Positions 11,701 through 21,311 of a stretch of DNA of 64,000 nt are shown piece after piece. This stretch comes from Ypsolopha sequella (Eukaryota > Arthropoda > Insecta > Lepidoptera > Ypsolophidae): NCBI GenBank assembly GCA_934047225.1, contig OW203990.1, positions 21,307,045 to 21,371,044 of the forward strand, in the 5' to 3' direction. A program made the translations under genes and the position numbers. The notes under the pieces are model-generated. The model made no database searches, was not told the DNA's origin, and saw nothing but the letters and a program-made list of their open reading frames with translations. Position 1 is the stretch's first letter. Every line of letters begins with the position of its first letter.

Positions 11701-14700
11701 AGTTGTTAATTACAAGAATTGAAATACGGGAGGTTGTAAAACATAATTAGTCATACCTCGAAATCTCTCGGAGAGATTTTGATGGGGTTCTGCTTGCTTG
11801 AGAACTAAATTATGTCATTTCATTTAAAATATGTCTCGATCCTAGCGGCGCGGGGCTTGGACTGAATTTGCCCACTGTCATTTGTTTTGTTTCTTGTGCC
11901 TTTGACTCCCTCGCCACGCTCAGGATTCTAACCTAGAATCACTCGTTACGCTCGTGCTCTATTCGCTTGCTCGGGATTCAAATTCGGCACTCGCAACAAA
12001 ACAAAAATTTGCTCTCTTTTGTCCCATGACCCAAGAACAATTCTCCACCATACAGCAAATATTAGCTTATAGTGCGCGCCAATCTTTTAGTCGCCTCTGA
12101 TTGAGTTACGAGTGCAAGCTTGCGCAGGTACAGTCAAGGAAACAATAATATCAGCGGTTGATTATTAAATGTTTACTATAAGTGGGAAGGTGTACTTGTT
12201 GTACCTACCTATTTCATTATTTATTTATTATTTTAGTGCGATCTTAACTATATAAATAAAACGCATTAATATAAAACACCATTTTCCTAGATTGTCGCCT
12301 TAAAATGCTATAACTTTAACAAACTAAATTAACAAAACAAAAAATAAAGGCAACAAAAACAATAACAAACAGATTCAACGATAAACTTAACGAATCATGG
12401 AATTTTTTTGTCCAATGTACTTTTCATGGAACGCGCGCGTGTGTAGTGTACGGACGTAGCACTAACACTAACGGATACTGTTGACATTACACCTGCTAAA
12501 TGGCGAGCGGGGAGTTTGGTGCGGCACGCAGGCGGGTGTGCTCCGCGCTCTCACTCCTGTAACGTCCCCCTGACACCGTAAAACGGCTATTGCGTCGCCT
12601 CGTGCGGCTATCTTCAGAGGCGACTAAAAGATTGGCGCGCACTGTAATAGGCCTTACTGTTCCGGTAGATAGACAAGCAGACACCGATAACTTTATTCAC
12701 CTATTGAATGCTGCTGAAAGTGATTGCCTTTTTCGTCTTACATTTGTATGACAATGTATAGCAGCACAAATTTCTACAATATTATTGACAACATTGGTAG
12801 CATTTAGAGCGATCATGGGCTTATGATTTTTGGCTCTGTGTATACTCTTCGCGGAAATTGATGCAAGTTGTACTATATTTTGGGATTCAACATTTGTATT
12901 ATTATTTTATTAATGGGTCATTAGACACTCATTTGTCCATAAAAATACACTTCGTAAAAAAGTCCCAAGTAAAGGATTAGTGTGCACAAAAATCCATCAA
13001 TGGATATTTTCAGTAACTTATAGTCCTGAGGTTCTGTCATCAGATCACAATAAACTACTATTTTCCACTATAAACACCCACGATTCAGTCATTTGGTGAA
13101 CAAACGTCAAAAATTGTGGAGAAATATTGACTGTCAAACGTGGTTGTGCAGCTAACTTCAGGCCACTATGAACCACGGATCAGCAATTAGTTTCATTGCG
13201 GGTCCGTTTATAACAAAAATAAATCTCTCGCGGTCCGTTTGCTAGATGATAAATAGCAACCTAGATTTAAAATGTCATTGCATAAATAGAACCGAAAAAA
13301 ATCAGAATACTTTATTATTAAGGATACATCTAATTAAAGAAATAAAGTAAGTAGCGAGCTAAATTGAATTATCACAAATTTTTATGCTGATATTCTCAGA
13401 TTCTTCTGGGTCCGCACAAAATAGGTCGGCTGTCCGGATCCGGACCGGGGTCCGCCATTTGGTGACCATAGTATATATAGTGACTATAGTATGTACTATG
13501 GTGGTTGTATTTTTTTGGTTTATTTTGCTTATTTACATAACCAAATTACCCACGATAGTTGAGTGTGTTTATTTTGTTTAATCTGATGACCGCACCCATA
13601 GAGAAGCTACCTCTAAAGAGGTGCAATGACACTTTGTTCGAAATAAGTTCCGCCAACTTTCAATGCCCTTTCATGCGCTCTGATTGGCTAAGCCAACACC
13701 ACGCAGTGATAGAAATAGAGAATCCCCAGTAAGTGGGAGTAAGATGCTTTCAAGTCTATGCAGAATTACTGATTAGTTAGCGAAATTGGACGGTACGGCA
13801 TTTCCATCTCGGGGCTAGTTATTCGATGATTTTACTGGACAAAGGGGTGTGAATCGTAGGGTAAACTTGAAAATCTTAACATGTGTATTTTCAGGTCCAT
13901 GTCAAACAGTTCAACAGTTCATTTTGCAGCGAACAGATCGACCCACAAGGTCTGTCCCGCGGGTGGGACGCTGAGGCCATGATCTGTGCCGGCGGGTCCA
14001 AGGGACAGAGCAACGATTCTTGTCCTGTGAGTATTGTGTCTTTACATATTTATACATTCGTGAAGAAAAGTGAAAAGTGAGTCGTCAATGCATTTGTCAG
14101 GTAAAGGTATATCTATTCTCAATGGAAAAAAAGTCAAAGATTTTATGTTCATTTATTTTATTCATAAACAAAAATCCACAGCAAGTACATTCAGATTACT
14201 TAAACATGATATCTTCTTATTGTGCCAATAACGGATTTCATTATGCTAAACTAAACATACCTATTAAAAATTGGAACATAACAATTATGAAATGATTAAA
14301 GTACATAAAGAACTAAAAAGACAAAGTTTTATTGATAAGTAATAATATGAAGTAACTATTTATTAACTTCAAATTATTATCTGAAATTAAAATAAAGATA
14401 TAAATAAATGTTAATCAGTATCATCAGAATCTTCGTTAGTATTTATTATGAAAGGGTTATCTTGTACTTTCTCCGCTATGAAATTATGTTAAAACATATA
14501 TACCAGGTGACTTTTTGATCATCGTCCAAATTCATACTGGTAAGTGATCAGTATCATGGATCAATAACAATTTTGGTGAAATTCGTAAAATGAAATTTCG
14601 ACTCCCCATAGTGATCCACTCGGGACTGGAAGTGAATTTCTATGGGAAGCCGAAATTTCATTTTAGGAATTACACAAAAATTGTTATTGATCCAAGATAC

Positions 14701-15582
14701 CGGTCACTTATCAAGCCTCCAGTATGAATTTGGACGATGATCAAAAAGTCACCTTGTATATAGCGCACAAAGGAGACGACCATCTCGTACGAAGGCCAGC
14801 CTTGAACTGAGCAATGTAAACTTGCCTTTATTATTTAATAATATTTGCTGCAATATAATTGGTCTGGGGGCGTGGCTAAGCCAGAGGACAGGGATGACTC
14901 ACTTTTTTGTAAACGCGAATGGACTCTAGTAAGTATCTCATTTTATAATAAGGACCAATTTTTTATAAATTCAAATAATAAATTGCAAATTTCATGAGTT
15001 TTATCAAAAATATTTTTTGTCTTTCTTGGTGCAAAAGGTTTGAATGCGCTACATGTTTATGCTGGGCTAGTTATGCCACCTTAAAGCATTTACTATGTCG
15101 CCGGACTCATGTTGCAAGTATCAAACATAAATTAACCGATTTTAAATAAGCATATATCAATTTCGTGACATCGAATCAAAATAACCCCCTTTGTGGTCTA
15201 GAGGTCGCGGGTTTACATCCGTAGCGTAGCGTAGGGGCACCTACGAGTCCATATTTGCGTCCGAAATACTGCAAATTCGGCTCACCGGAACCACCTCTGA
15301 CACCCCCTCGGGGATTGTCGTGACGACGTATTGGAAAAAAAAAATATTTTTTTATTCCAGGGTGACAGCGGCGGTCCGCTAATGGCGTACATGAAAGACT
15401 TGCCGTGCAGCTACGTGGTGCTAGGCATCGTGTCGTGGGGCTCGCAGTGCGGACAGGGCTCCCCGGGGGCCTACACTAACGTCGAGAACTATCTCGACTG
15501 GATTACTGAGCGGGTCTGGCCTCTTAGCAACTCTCGTAAGAAGGCCAGCCTTGAATTAAGCAATGTAAACTTGCCTTTATAA
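2608..15582 (+). CDS. Gene A: clip-domain trypsin-like serine protease, snake-like (5' part outside window)
   Basis: Seven exons are visible: 2608-2747, 4201-4399, 6374-6495, 7488-7637, 8366-8492, 13895-14026 and 15361-15582. All junctions are GT-AG and the phases join into one frame. In order, the protein has the last third of a clip domain (ICWYDG...CC), a Cys-containing linker (VPECVEF), the activation site VDR|IFGG, His in LTAAHV, Asp in NDIALLEL and Ser in GDSGGP. D189 of the S1 pocket (DSCPGDSGGP) and SWG/GSPG predict cleavage after Arg or Lys. Family knowledge: these are secreted zymogens activated in haemolymph proteolytic cascades. The signal peptide and clip Cys1-Cys3 exons are not in the window. 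By comparison with gene B they should lie upstream, since position 1 already corresponds to the intron before exon 3b. The C-terminus is 15 residues longer than that of B. No break is seen. Snake, easter or a haemolymph-proteinase orthologue cannot be told apart from sequence alone. Confidence 0.85.
2860..2930 (+). mobile_element. hAT remnant (right terminus only)
   Basis: TTTGGGAAGCCCTGG near 2907-2921 and the flanking GCCTATAT match the right terminus of the fuller hAT copy at 24728-25183. Most of the body is deleted here. Confidence 0.55.
3170..3673. mobile_element. Long-inverted-repeat MITE in gene A intron
   Basis: AGTGCATAACTT at the left and AAGTTATGCACT at the right begin arms that stay complementary over about 200 bp. 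The centre carries direct copies of AATGCTGTTTTAACTTTG. Copy B at about 25420 has no insert, so the element arrived after the duplication or was lost from B. Confidence 0.65.
3680..4135. repeat. Diverged copy of the TTAA-MITE family
   Basis: ATATCAACAGAAACGACATTG, GTGGCTGTTACGAC and GGAGTAGGCCTTCAAAGA match landmarks of the TTAA-bounded MITE at 5680-6158, in the same order. The terminal bases are degraded. Confidence 0.5.
4201..4399 (+). CDS. Gene A exon 4 (linker and activation site)
   Basis: Acceptor CTGTAG|C and donor ATG|GTAACA. It encodes [19 protein letters not shown] and the zymogen cleavage site VDR|IFGG followed by [11 protein letters not shown]. The three cysteines fit the family pattern, in which a linker Cys holds the light chain to the catalytic chain after activation. 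Confidence 0.82.
4710..4890 (+). repeat. Dispersed repeat starting GGGTACCTCCCCTACAC
   Basis: The sequence from GGGTACCTCCCCTACAC through GTGGGGATGA to the C-rich run near 4893 resembles a dispersed repeat I know from moth genomes. It is absent from the corresponding B intron. No coding capacity. Confidence 0.4.
5021..5138. mobile_element. Short hairpin MITE, GATCGCGCCAAACTTTTAGT ends
   Basis: A 20-bp perfect terminal inverted repeat (GATCGCGCCAAACTTTTAGT) encloses 118 bp. The ends resemble those of the larger element at 12071-12643 (GTGCGCGCCAATCTTTTAG), suggesting one family. Confidence 0.6.
5680..6158. mobile_element. TTAA-bounded MITE, copy 1
   Basis: Begins TTAAGGCGATTACCATCGCC and ends GGCAATAGTAAGGCCCTTAA; the ends are imperfect inverted repeats, each including TTAA. 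Other copies are at 49583-50056 (inverted) and 53755-54226. TTAA targets point to mobilisation by a piggyBac-type transposase. No ORF. Confidence 0.72.
6374..6495 (+). CDS. Gene A exon 5 (catalytic His)
   Basis: TTTTTCAG acceptor and GTAAGT donor. It encodes ALLGCR, then [16 protein letters not shown] with the catalytic His57 of the chymotrypsin fold. Length (122 nt) and end phase are identical to the gene B exon. Confidence 0.9.
6496..7487. other. Gene A intron 5
   Basis: No exon is visible. It aligns with B intron 5. The stretch at 6936-7020 is a dispersed repeat (GAATCCCTAGCGTAGCGAGG) also found in B and, diverged, near 50500-50590. Copy B carries an additional insert of about 0.5 kb at 28340-28910. 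Confidence 0.6.
7488..7637 (+). CDS. Gene A exon 6 (catalytic Asp)
   Basis: TTCCCAG acceptor and GTACTT donor. The start base completes the codon of exon 5, giving [11 protein letters not shown]. Near the end is [10 protein letters not shown] with catalytic Asp102. Same 150-nt length as the gene B exon. Confidence 0.88.
8195..8270. repeat. Small GC-rich palindromic insertion in A intron 6
   Basis: GGGGGCACTGTAGTGCCCCC is a perfect 20-bp palindrome followed by a second GGGGCACTAC. The equivalent B sequence near 30045 lacks these ~70 bases. Confidence 0.5.
8366..8492 (+). CDS. Gene A exon 7 (IRPACL and AGWG)
   Basis: ATTCCAG acceptor and GTAGGT donor. It encodes [12 protein letters not shown], whose Cys normally bonds to the linker, then [10 protein letters not shown], the standard strand after the catalytic Asp region. 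Ends in phase 0 at LMK. Confidence 0.88.
8669..8832. mobile_element. A-specific MITE, GCGGGTCTACC ends
   Basis: GCGGGTCTACC...GGTAGACCCGC inverted ends enclose 164 bp. In B the flanks are joined (TATACAGGTTCTAAC at about 30430), giving the empty site. Confidence 0.68.
9290..9945 (-). repeat. GGTTCCGTA / AGTGCGAGTC repeat element, copy in A intron 7
   Basis: On the minus strand it opens with CCCAAGTGCGAGTCAGACTC and GGGTTCCGTATTG, and continues with internal subrepeats (ATTTCTCGAAA, TATATTTTTACGATCA). The same family is at 23093-23810 on the plus strand. Absent at the equivalent B site (about 30880), where flanks join directly. No protein; likely a non-autonomous retro- or DNA element. Confidence 0.6.
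9946..12070. other. Gene A intron 7, AT-rich noncoding
   Basis: Largely alignable with B at 30900-32340. The part from about 11120 to 12060 is a dispersed repeat (CTAGCTCGAAAAGCGCGCC; CACTCGTTACGCTCGTG) with related copies at 31500-32330 and 57330-57870. No exon found. Confidence 0.55.
12071..12643. mobile_element. A-specific DNA element, AGTGCGCGCC ends
   Basis: AGTGCGCGCCAATCTTTTAG at the left and its complement at the right form inverted ends of about 30 bp around a 573-bp body with only short ORFs. In B (about 32330) the flanks are contiguous (ATTAGCTCAATCTGTTCCGG). Confidence 0.7.
12644..13894. other. Gene A intron 7, distal part
   Basis: Noncoding and alignable with B 32340-34001, except that B carries a 690-bp insert at 32936-33625. 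Nothing else recognised. Confidence 0.5.
13895..14026 (+). CDS. Gene A exon 8 (S1-pocket Asp189)
   Basis: TTTTCAG acceptor and GTGAGT donor. It encodes 44 residues, including MICAGG and ending NDSCP. The Asp six residues before the catalytic Ser predicts trypsin-like specificity. Pro occupies position 192, where Gln is commonest. Confidence 0.9.
14501..14759. mobile_element. Fold-back MITE-1 in gene A intron 8
   Basis: CAGGTGACTTTTTGATCATC at the left and GATGATCAAAAAGTCACCTT at the right, with internal arms also complementary (GAAATTTCGACTCCCCATAG / CTATGGGAAGCCGAAATTTC). The whole ~260 bp can fold into one hairpin. An orthologous copy is at 34474-34740 and a relative at 16846-17594. Confidence 0.72.
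14783..14930 (+). pseudogene. Relic of exon 9 end plus 3'UTR inside intron 8 (A)
   Basis: CTCGTACGAAGGCCAGCCTT, GCAATGTAAACTTGCCTTTA and GGCGTGGCTAAGCCAGAGGA repeat, in order, the sequence that follows VWPLSN in the real exon 9 (15533-15669). The catalytic part is missing. The same relic is in gene B (34762-34929), so it predates the duplication. Confidence 0.7.
15195..15345 (+). repeat. SINE-like 3' segment before exon 9 (A)
   Basis: CCTCTGACACCCCCTCGGGGATTGT-type sequence matches the 3' half of the tRNA-headed SINE at 60816-61159. GGTCGCGGGTTTACATCC could be a decayed B box. It ends about 15 bp before the exon 9 acceptor, as it does in gene B (48060-48155). Confidence 0.5.
15361..15582 (+). 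CDS. Gene A exon 9 (catalytic Ser, C-terminus)
   Basis: TTATTCCAG acceptor. It begins [10 protein letters not shown] with Ser195, continues [15 protein letters not shown] and [11 protein letters not shown], and ends at a stop after a 15-residue tail not shared with B. A SINE 3' end lies immediately upstream of its polypyrimidine tract. Confidence 0.92.
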   Translation, partial: GDSGGPLMAYMKDLPCSYVVLGIVSWGSQCGQGSPGAYTNVENYLDWITERVWPLSNSRKKASLELSNVNLPL

Positions 15583-15735
15583 TTTAATAATATTCTCTGC
15601 AATCTAATTGGTCTGGAGGCGTGGCTAAGCCAGAGGACATCGATGACTCACTTTTTTGTAAACGCGAATATATTCAAATATTATAATATTGTACAAAAAC
15701 ATTGAGTTTTTTTTTTATTGTTACTTGCCTTATAT

Positions 15736-15772
<37 letters not shown>
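15736..15772. repeat. (TA)n microsatellite
   Basis: Uninterrupted alternating TA run of about 30 bp, shortly after the gene A terminal exon. Confidence 0.9.
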
Positions 15773-15773
<1 letters not shown>

Positions 15774-15779
15774 TAATAT

Positions 15780-16340
15780 AATAACTACCGGACATTGATG
15801 GTCGAACGTGATAATGTGAGTAGGTCAGACCTCGCACAAAGAGTTCCGTAACTCCACATAATACGGGTACGGAACCCTAAAAATGTGGTTAATAACAACG
15901 ATATACGTTTGAGTGTGGAACCCTAATAATATCTTAACTGCTATACTTTTTCTGCAATCTTTACGTAATCAATTAAACACCTATCACCGTGATATTTTTC
16001 ATATTTTTCAGTCCTCTTTAAGGGGGGGGGGGAGGGGAGGCGGACATGGTAACGTTATAAAAACATAACTTTTTCGAAGTTTTTTGTATGGGGACTCCCC
16101 ATGGAATTAATTTTTTTTATTATTTGCCGTGATAGAGGCCGTAACACGTATTCTGTGAAAATTTTAACTTGCTACTTATGACGGCTGAACCTGTAGACCC
16201 CTGTGACAGACGGACGGACAACGGATTAGTAATAGTAATAGACGTCGTGCTGGCCAATGCGAGTGGTTCTTAAAATGAGGCTGGTGCACTGACATGAAAT
16301 AAGTATTCATTTACAAATGAATCATGGGCGGGTTGAGTGA
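15780..16340. repeat. Downstream flank shared by both genes (GGTTCCG-type repeat)
   Basis: CATTGATGGTCGAACGTGAT through CCTCGCACAAAGAGTTCCGT to GTGCACTGACATGAAATAAG is repeated 3' of gene B at 49360-50790. It shows that the tandem duplication extends past the genes, and it contains the intact TTAA target (15930) that is occupied in B. Confidence 0.65.
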
Positions 16341-16845
16341 GACACGAGCGAGTGTTTTTTCACGAATTTTTGCGCATATGTCAAGGGTTAGACATATTAT
16401 TTACTTACATGTAAACCTGGTGAAGCATGGTATTACAAGTAGTTTATAATTTAAGTAAATAGTATAATTTCCTAACTAATGATTTCTCTAAGGCAGGGAT
16501 CGGCAACTCGAGGCCCGTGAACCACTTCGGTGCGGCCCGCAAGGTGCGACAACCGTTGCATGACAACTATGTTTGGTAGTACATATTTGTGTGCGCAGAC
16601 ATTTTTCATTCTGAACTATCGAAAAAGCCAGCATATTCTCATTTAACGGATGCACATATAGACGCGATACCGCACATTTACACATGTAAAATGTAAGCGA
16701 ACATACAAAAGCTTGCAAGTCAAATGCAGCCGCAAAAATCGCATTATTTTTTCACTAATCAATACTTATTTAAAATGTGTAAAACTAAAATATAATATAT
16801 ATAATATGAAATTAATTAATGAGTTTTATTCAAAATATTTATTTA

Positions 16846-17594
16846 TACAAGGTGAATTTTTGATCATTGTCCAAATTCATACGGAATGAATGAATGAATG
16901 AATGAATTATTTATTTACCAGAAAATATACAAGTTTTTAAAAAAAAATTTAAGCCAAACTGCGCAGCAGTTTATCGGCTATATTCTCGGTAATTTAATTA
17001 TCTATACATTATATTTAGTTGACAGGTTCTATACAGGCATTGACATAAAAAGTACGTCAATGTATACAGGCATAGACTAAATATAATACTTAGTCTATGA
17101 TACAGGTAAGTAATAATTTATGTTTTTATATGGAATACTACAGCATAGTTTTTACATGAAAAATAAAATTGTTTATGGAGTTATGTGAGATGAAGAAAGC
17201 ACCTTTTTTAAAATATTTTTAAATCTACTTTTACTTATTTTACTATCATTTAAGCTTTTATCAATGTCCCGTGGAATTGAATTAAATATTTTTGGTATTA
17301 AGTAGGCACCTGTTCTCATTCCATAGTAATTTCTATATCTTGGTACAATATATTTAGTTTTTACCAGAGGCTTGGTAAGTGATCAGCGTAACGAATCGAT
17401 AACAATTTTTGTGAAACTCGTATGATGAAATTTCGAATTCCCATAGTAATTCACTCCCAGTCCTGAGTGAATCACTATGGGGAGTCGAAATTTAATTTTA
17501 TGAATTTTACAAAAATCGTTATTGGTTCATGATTCTGATCACTTACCAAGGCTCAAGTATGAATTTGGACGATGTTCACAAATTCACCTTGTAT
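16846..17594. mobile_element. MITE-1 relative nested in the hAT MITE
   Basis: ACAAGGTGAATTTTTGATCA and its partner AAATTCACCTTGTA are the same ends as MITE-1 (14501, 34474). This copy is long because a LINE tail (16885-17368) landed in it. Confidence 0.65.
16885..17368 (-). mobile_element. LINE 3' fragment with (CATT)n tail
   Basis: On the minus strand, codons from about 17368 encode LVKTKYIVPRYRNYYGMRTG and then IFNSIPRDI and FKNILKKVL, the usual C-terminus of CR1/L2-type ORF2. It ends in GAATGAATGAATGAATGAAT (plus-strand reading), a short tandem-repeat tail. Confidence 0.65.
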
Positions 17595-17872
17595 ACAAAT
17601 ATGAGATGCTGCCCTCGCTGATCCCCTGGTATGGTAACATTTGTGGCCCTCCTATATAATAAGGTTGCCGACCTCTAAGGAGTTAACATTAATTAATTAC
17701 AGACTGTAAAAGGAAATAGACTATATGAGACAGGTTGGCAATAGTACATTGTTCACCGAGGGAAGAAAGGGGAAGTTTACTAACGAGGGTGTAGTTTGAG
17801 GCCCGAGGCGAAGCCAAGGGCCTCAATACACACGAGTTGGGAATCGCACTTTCTCCCGAGTGATACATAGTG

Positions 17873-18280
17873 CTTTATACTACACCTGCGAGGAAATAGT
17901 ATAATTTTACTTTTAATCAAGATACCTACTTACAATAAAAGAAACCGACTGACTTGCGTGCGATTGTCACTTTTTATTTCCTTCTTATTTTTTATTATGT
18001 ACAGGAAGAGCAAGTGGCCAGTATCATTTTTCGAGTTTTATGTACGAGTTCGCAAAATAATACTGGCCACTTGGCCACCTGCTCATTCTTTATGTTATTT
18101 AAAAAAAAAACAGCACGTTAACAATGGATTTGCATATACTTTTTCTGCCCGCTCAAGCACGTTAACAATGAATTTTCATACACTTTTGCCGCCCGCGTAT
18201 TTGTATGACAGTAATGACGTATTTTCTGCATCGTTTTCAACAAAGAAAGAAGGTACTTTCCGAGCAGGTGTAGTATAAAG
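17873..18280. mobile_element. MITE with CTTTATACTACACCTGC ends
   Basis: CTTTATACTACACCTGC and GCAGGTGTAGTATAAAG are perfect 17-bp inverted termini 408 bp apart, with further internal inverted AGTGGCCAGTAT. No coding frame resembling a protein family. Confidence 0.62.
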
Positions 18281-19500
18281 ATATATATGTTTTTCTTTTT
18301 TTCATTGCCCTGAATTCCTGCTGTATTGTATTTTCTTATCCCTTAGTTAAAGTATGTAGATATAAGTAATTTGTATAGTATAAGTTTTAGTATGTAACTG
18401 ATATAAAAAAGACATGATCTTGCTAAGTTTCTTGGCGTTCTTCTTAGCAAGACTAATCGAATGGGCGGAGGTAGGCATGTATTTATATATGTAACCTATC
18501 AGTATGTATATGTAGTATATAGGATCTGATTTGGTCGGCCGCCTGGATTCGTGCCGGGGGCTCGGTTGGTGATCATTGAACCGTGTTCCTGGTCCCTGGC
18601 CGGGTCTCCGGTATGGGTTCGGGCGGTTGATTGGATTTCACCTTGTATTAACAGATTTTACCTATCATTTTAATCGCATATATTATTATAATTGCTACAT
18701 AAATGAAATAAACCTTAAATTTAGTTCATATACATTTATTATTTTATTACATATATTAAATTTGACTTGTAAAAAGTGTATTATGTATACCTACTTTAAA
18801 AATTTAACTATTTGAATTTGAATTTGAACACGTACCTACAACCTCGCTTCGCTCGTCGTCACACCTATTTTTGACTTTTAATATTTCGTCATAACTCTTA
18901 TGAAGTCTAAAGTAATTTTAGTAATTAATTTACTAATTCTTTTCCTGAAATTATGATTTCAATAATCGACATAATATTGTGAGTAAATGTTTTTGGTAAC
19001 GTAATATACGTTTGAGTTAAAATGGTTTTGGTATCGCCGTAATTTAGGTTTTCAAAGGATGGTTAAGAGAACCAAAACTTGATCCGGTACTTACTGATGC
19101 AAAATTTTCATTTTTCTTAATTTAAATGTTTTACGCTTATATTACAAGGTGTTTACTGTTTTAATTGTTTTAATTTAATTAGCTGTTTTCGCCATAATTC
19201 GGTTTTTCACGAAAAAGTGCGCTTTTCAGGTAAGTATTTTGGAACAAAAAATATCCAGGAACCTAAATAATTACTGTCTATATCGGAATAACACCATAGT
19301 ATTGTTGAAATATGCTCCAATTGCAAACGATTTCAGTATTACGTTTCTAAATTATCATTTTATCTCCGGCCTCCTAATGCTGTTATACGACGACATACGT
19401 ATGCTTATGGTAAATAGGTTATACGTGGGGCATATTATAATGGATGTCTTATTTGCGTTATTTTAAGAGTTAGAACAATTTGCCACGCTGCAATACACCA
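18281..19500. other. Intergenic, AT-rich
   Basis: No gene is seen. 18835-18985 (CCTCGCTTCGCTCGTCGTCA) recurs at 51248-51380, marking the far end of the duplicated block. A MITE-like terminus (TTTCACCTTGTA) is at about 18640. Confidence 0.5.
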
Positions 19501-19649
19501 ATTTTTACAATATGTATGTTTGTTCTAACGCGTTCGGTTGAGAAATGAGAGGCCCGCGGGTTATGTCTTGACGTATTGATCAAATCGGTGCGTCGCAGTC
19601 ACGGCTTTCATGGCATTTCTACTCCTTATTAATAGTTCTGTGGAGCTGC

Positions 19650-20604
19650 CAGAGACTTGATGAAGCCCCATGTCACAGCTCTGTCTATGTATTTGTGGTT
19701 CCGAGAATTTAGACGTGAACGTGATCATCTCTATGACGATGTACGTGAAGATCGGCTGGCGACTGCGGTTACAGAATGCAATATTGATACCGTACGACAA
19801 CTGATTGAAACTGACAAAAAAATTACTTGTCAGCAAATTCGTACTGTAATAGGCATTAGAATGAGCTAAGTAAAAAACATTTTGCTAGTGCATCTGAAGG
19901 TTTGGAAGCTTTGCACTCGATGGATACCGCATGATTTAACGGAAGACCAGAAACGACTGCGTGTCGAATGGTGCCGTATAATGATAAAAAAAAATAATGG
20001 AGGACATTCATTGACTGTCTATAATATAGTGACAGGTGATGAAACCCGGATGTACTGCTTTGAACCGGAAAGAAACAACTAGTTGGCAGAATGTGGCTTT
20101 CCTTTTGAAGACTTGCCGATTAAAGTTAAGAAAAGTCGAAGCATTGGTAAGAAAATGGTTGCTTTCTTTTTCGGCAAATCAGGACATTAGAGAACAGTGT
20201 CGCTTGAAGACCAAAGGACAGTGACCGTAGATTGATACGTCAACACGTGCTTGCCCAAAGTCTGAGAAAAAGTTCGCGAAAAGTAATGTCGTCCTTCACG
20301 ATAACGATAACGCGTCCTCACATTCTGCTAAGGTAATGGAAGCCTATTTGAAGGTTTCAAATGTAGAACTGATGACGTATCCGCCATAGAGCTCAGACCT
20401 CGCACCTTGTTACTTCTTTTTATTTCCTATAATTAAAGACAAACTTAGAGGCACACGTTTTACGAGCCCTGAATCGGTGGTGCATGCGTTCCACGAAGCT
20501 ATTGAAGAGTTCCCTAAGGAAGACTGGTCCAGCTGCTTTTTATAACGGTTCCAGCGATTGCAAAAAATTATAAATTCTGAGGGCATATACTTTGAAAAAC
20601 AATA
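19650..20604 (+). pseudogene. Degenerate mariner transposase
   Basis: Fragments in successive frames match the mariner transposase order: VREDRLATAVTECNIDTVRQ, KLCTRWIPHDLTEDQKR, RVEWCR, NGGHS, VYNIVTGDET (first catalytic Asp), IGKKMVAFFFG, LHDN (second Asp), SDLAPC (third Asp, DD34D spacing region) and a terminal EGIYFEKQ-like end. There are several in-frame stops (for example 19867, 20080, 20188) and frameshifts, so it is dead. Clear terminal inverted repeats were not found. Confidence 0.85.
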
Positions 20605-21238
20605 ATTGTATCATACGTCTAATATGTGGCCTTATTTATCACAATACTTTCAGTATGACCTAAGTATATACCATGATCCCAGTGTTGTGTTGTTTGCATC
20701 TCCAGATATGAAAAAAATAAACTTATACATATTGATTCATTCTGTGTGCGCGTGTGTCTTGCTTGTATGAAACCAGCTTTGGAACCTGATCGTCCTCAAG
20801 TTCAAATAAATAAAACAAATTATTAAGACCTCCATTACGTTTTACTTTACACTGCAATTCACATCAAGACAGGAAAATGCGAGAGATCTTGTTTAACTGG
20901 CAAGTTGTATAAAATTACCAAGATAACTCCGCGCTCTGCTAAAGTTAGCAAGCAACGGTGTTTTGTGCAGTTTGTGTCTGCCTTCAATAAATTTGTTACA
21001 TGTCTGGCATACCTATACAAAGTTGTTATTAAACATACCTACTTATTATTTTGTTTTATTAGGATACTAAAGATGATTTCTGCGAGAGTGTAACGTTCTT
21101 TGCTCGGATTTATTTTATTTTATCCGTGTTATGTATTTAATCGTACAAGTAGGAAAATTATATAATTGAAATTATATCATTGCCTAGATCATGCTCATAT
21201 TTAGCAGTCAATAATATAACCTTTTCAAGTGTTTAGAA
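20605..21238. promoter_or_regulatory. Putative 5' region of gene B
   Basis: No gene is seen between the mariner relic and the gene B ATG. AATTATATAATT at about 21157-21168 could serve as a TATA element 70-80 bp before the start codon; a transcription start cannot be fixed from sequence. Nothing recognised as an NF-kB or ecdysone site. Confidence 0.25.
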
Positions 21239-21311
21239 ATGTCACAACCAAGATTATTGTGTTTAGTTTTTGTACTTTTATGTGTGAATTTGGTTAAGTC
21301 ATTGTGGGAAG
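21239..21311 (+). CDS. Gene B exon 1 (start codon, signal peptide)
   Basis: The ATG is followed by a hydrophobic core ([14 protein letters not shown]) ending near KSLWEG, a typical secretory signal. Donor GAAG|GTGAGT. The following intron is only 86 bp. Confidence 0.85.

Larger units (their letters stand above)
16494..17672. mobile_element. hAT-type MITE carrying nested insertions
   Basis: The left end CAGGGATCGGCAACTCGAGG and right end GGTTGCCGAC are flanked by CTCTAAGG on both sides (8-bp duplication typical of hAT). The body matches the cleaner copy at 27328-27713. A second MITE (16846-17594) sits inside it. Confidence 0.68.
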
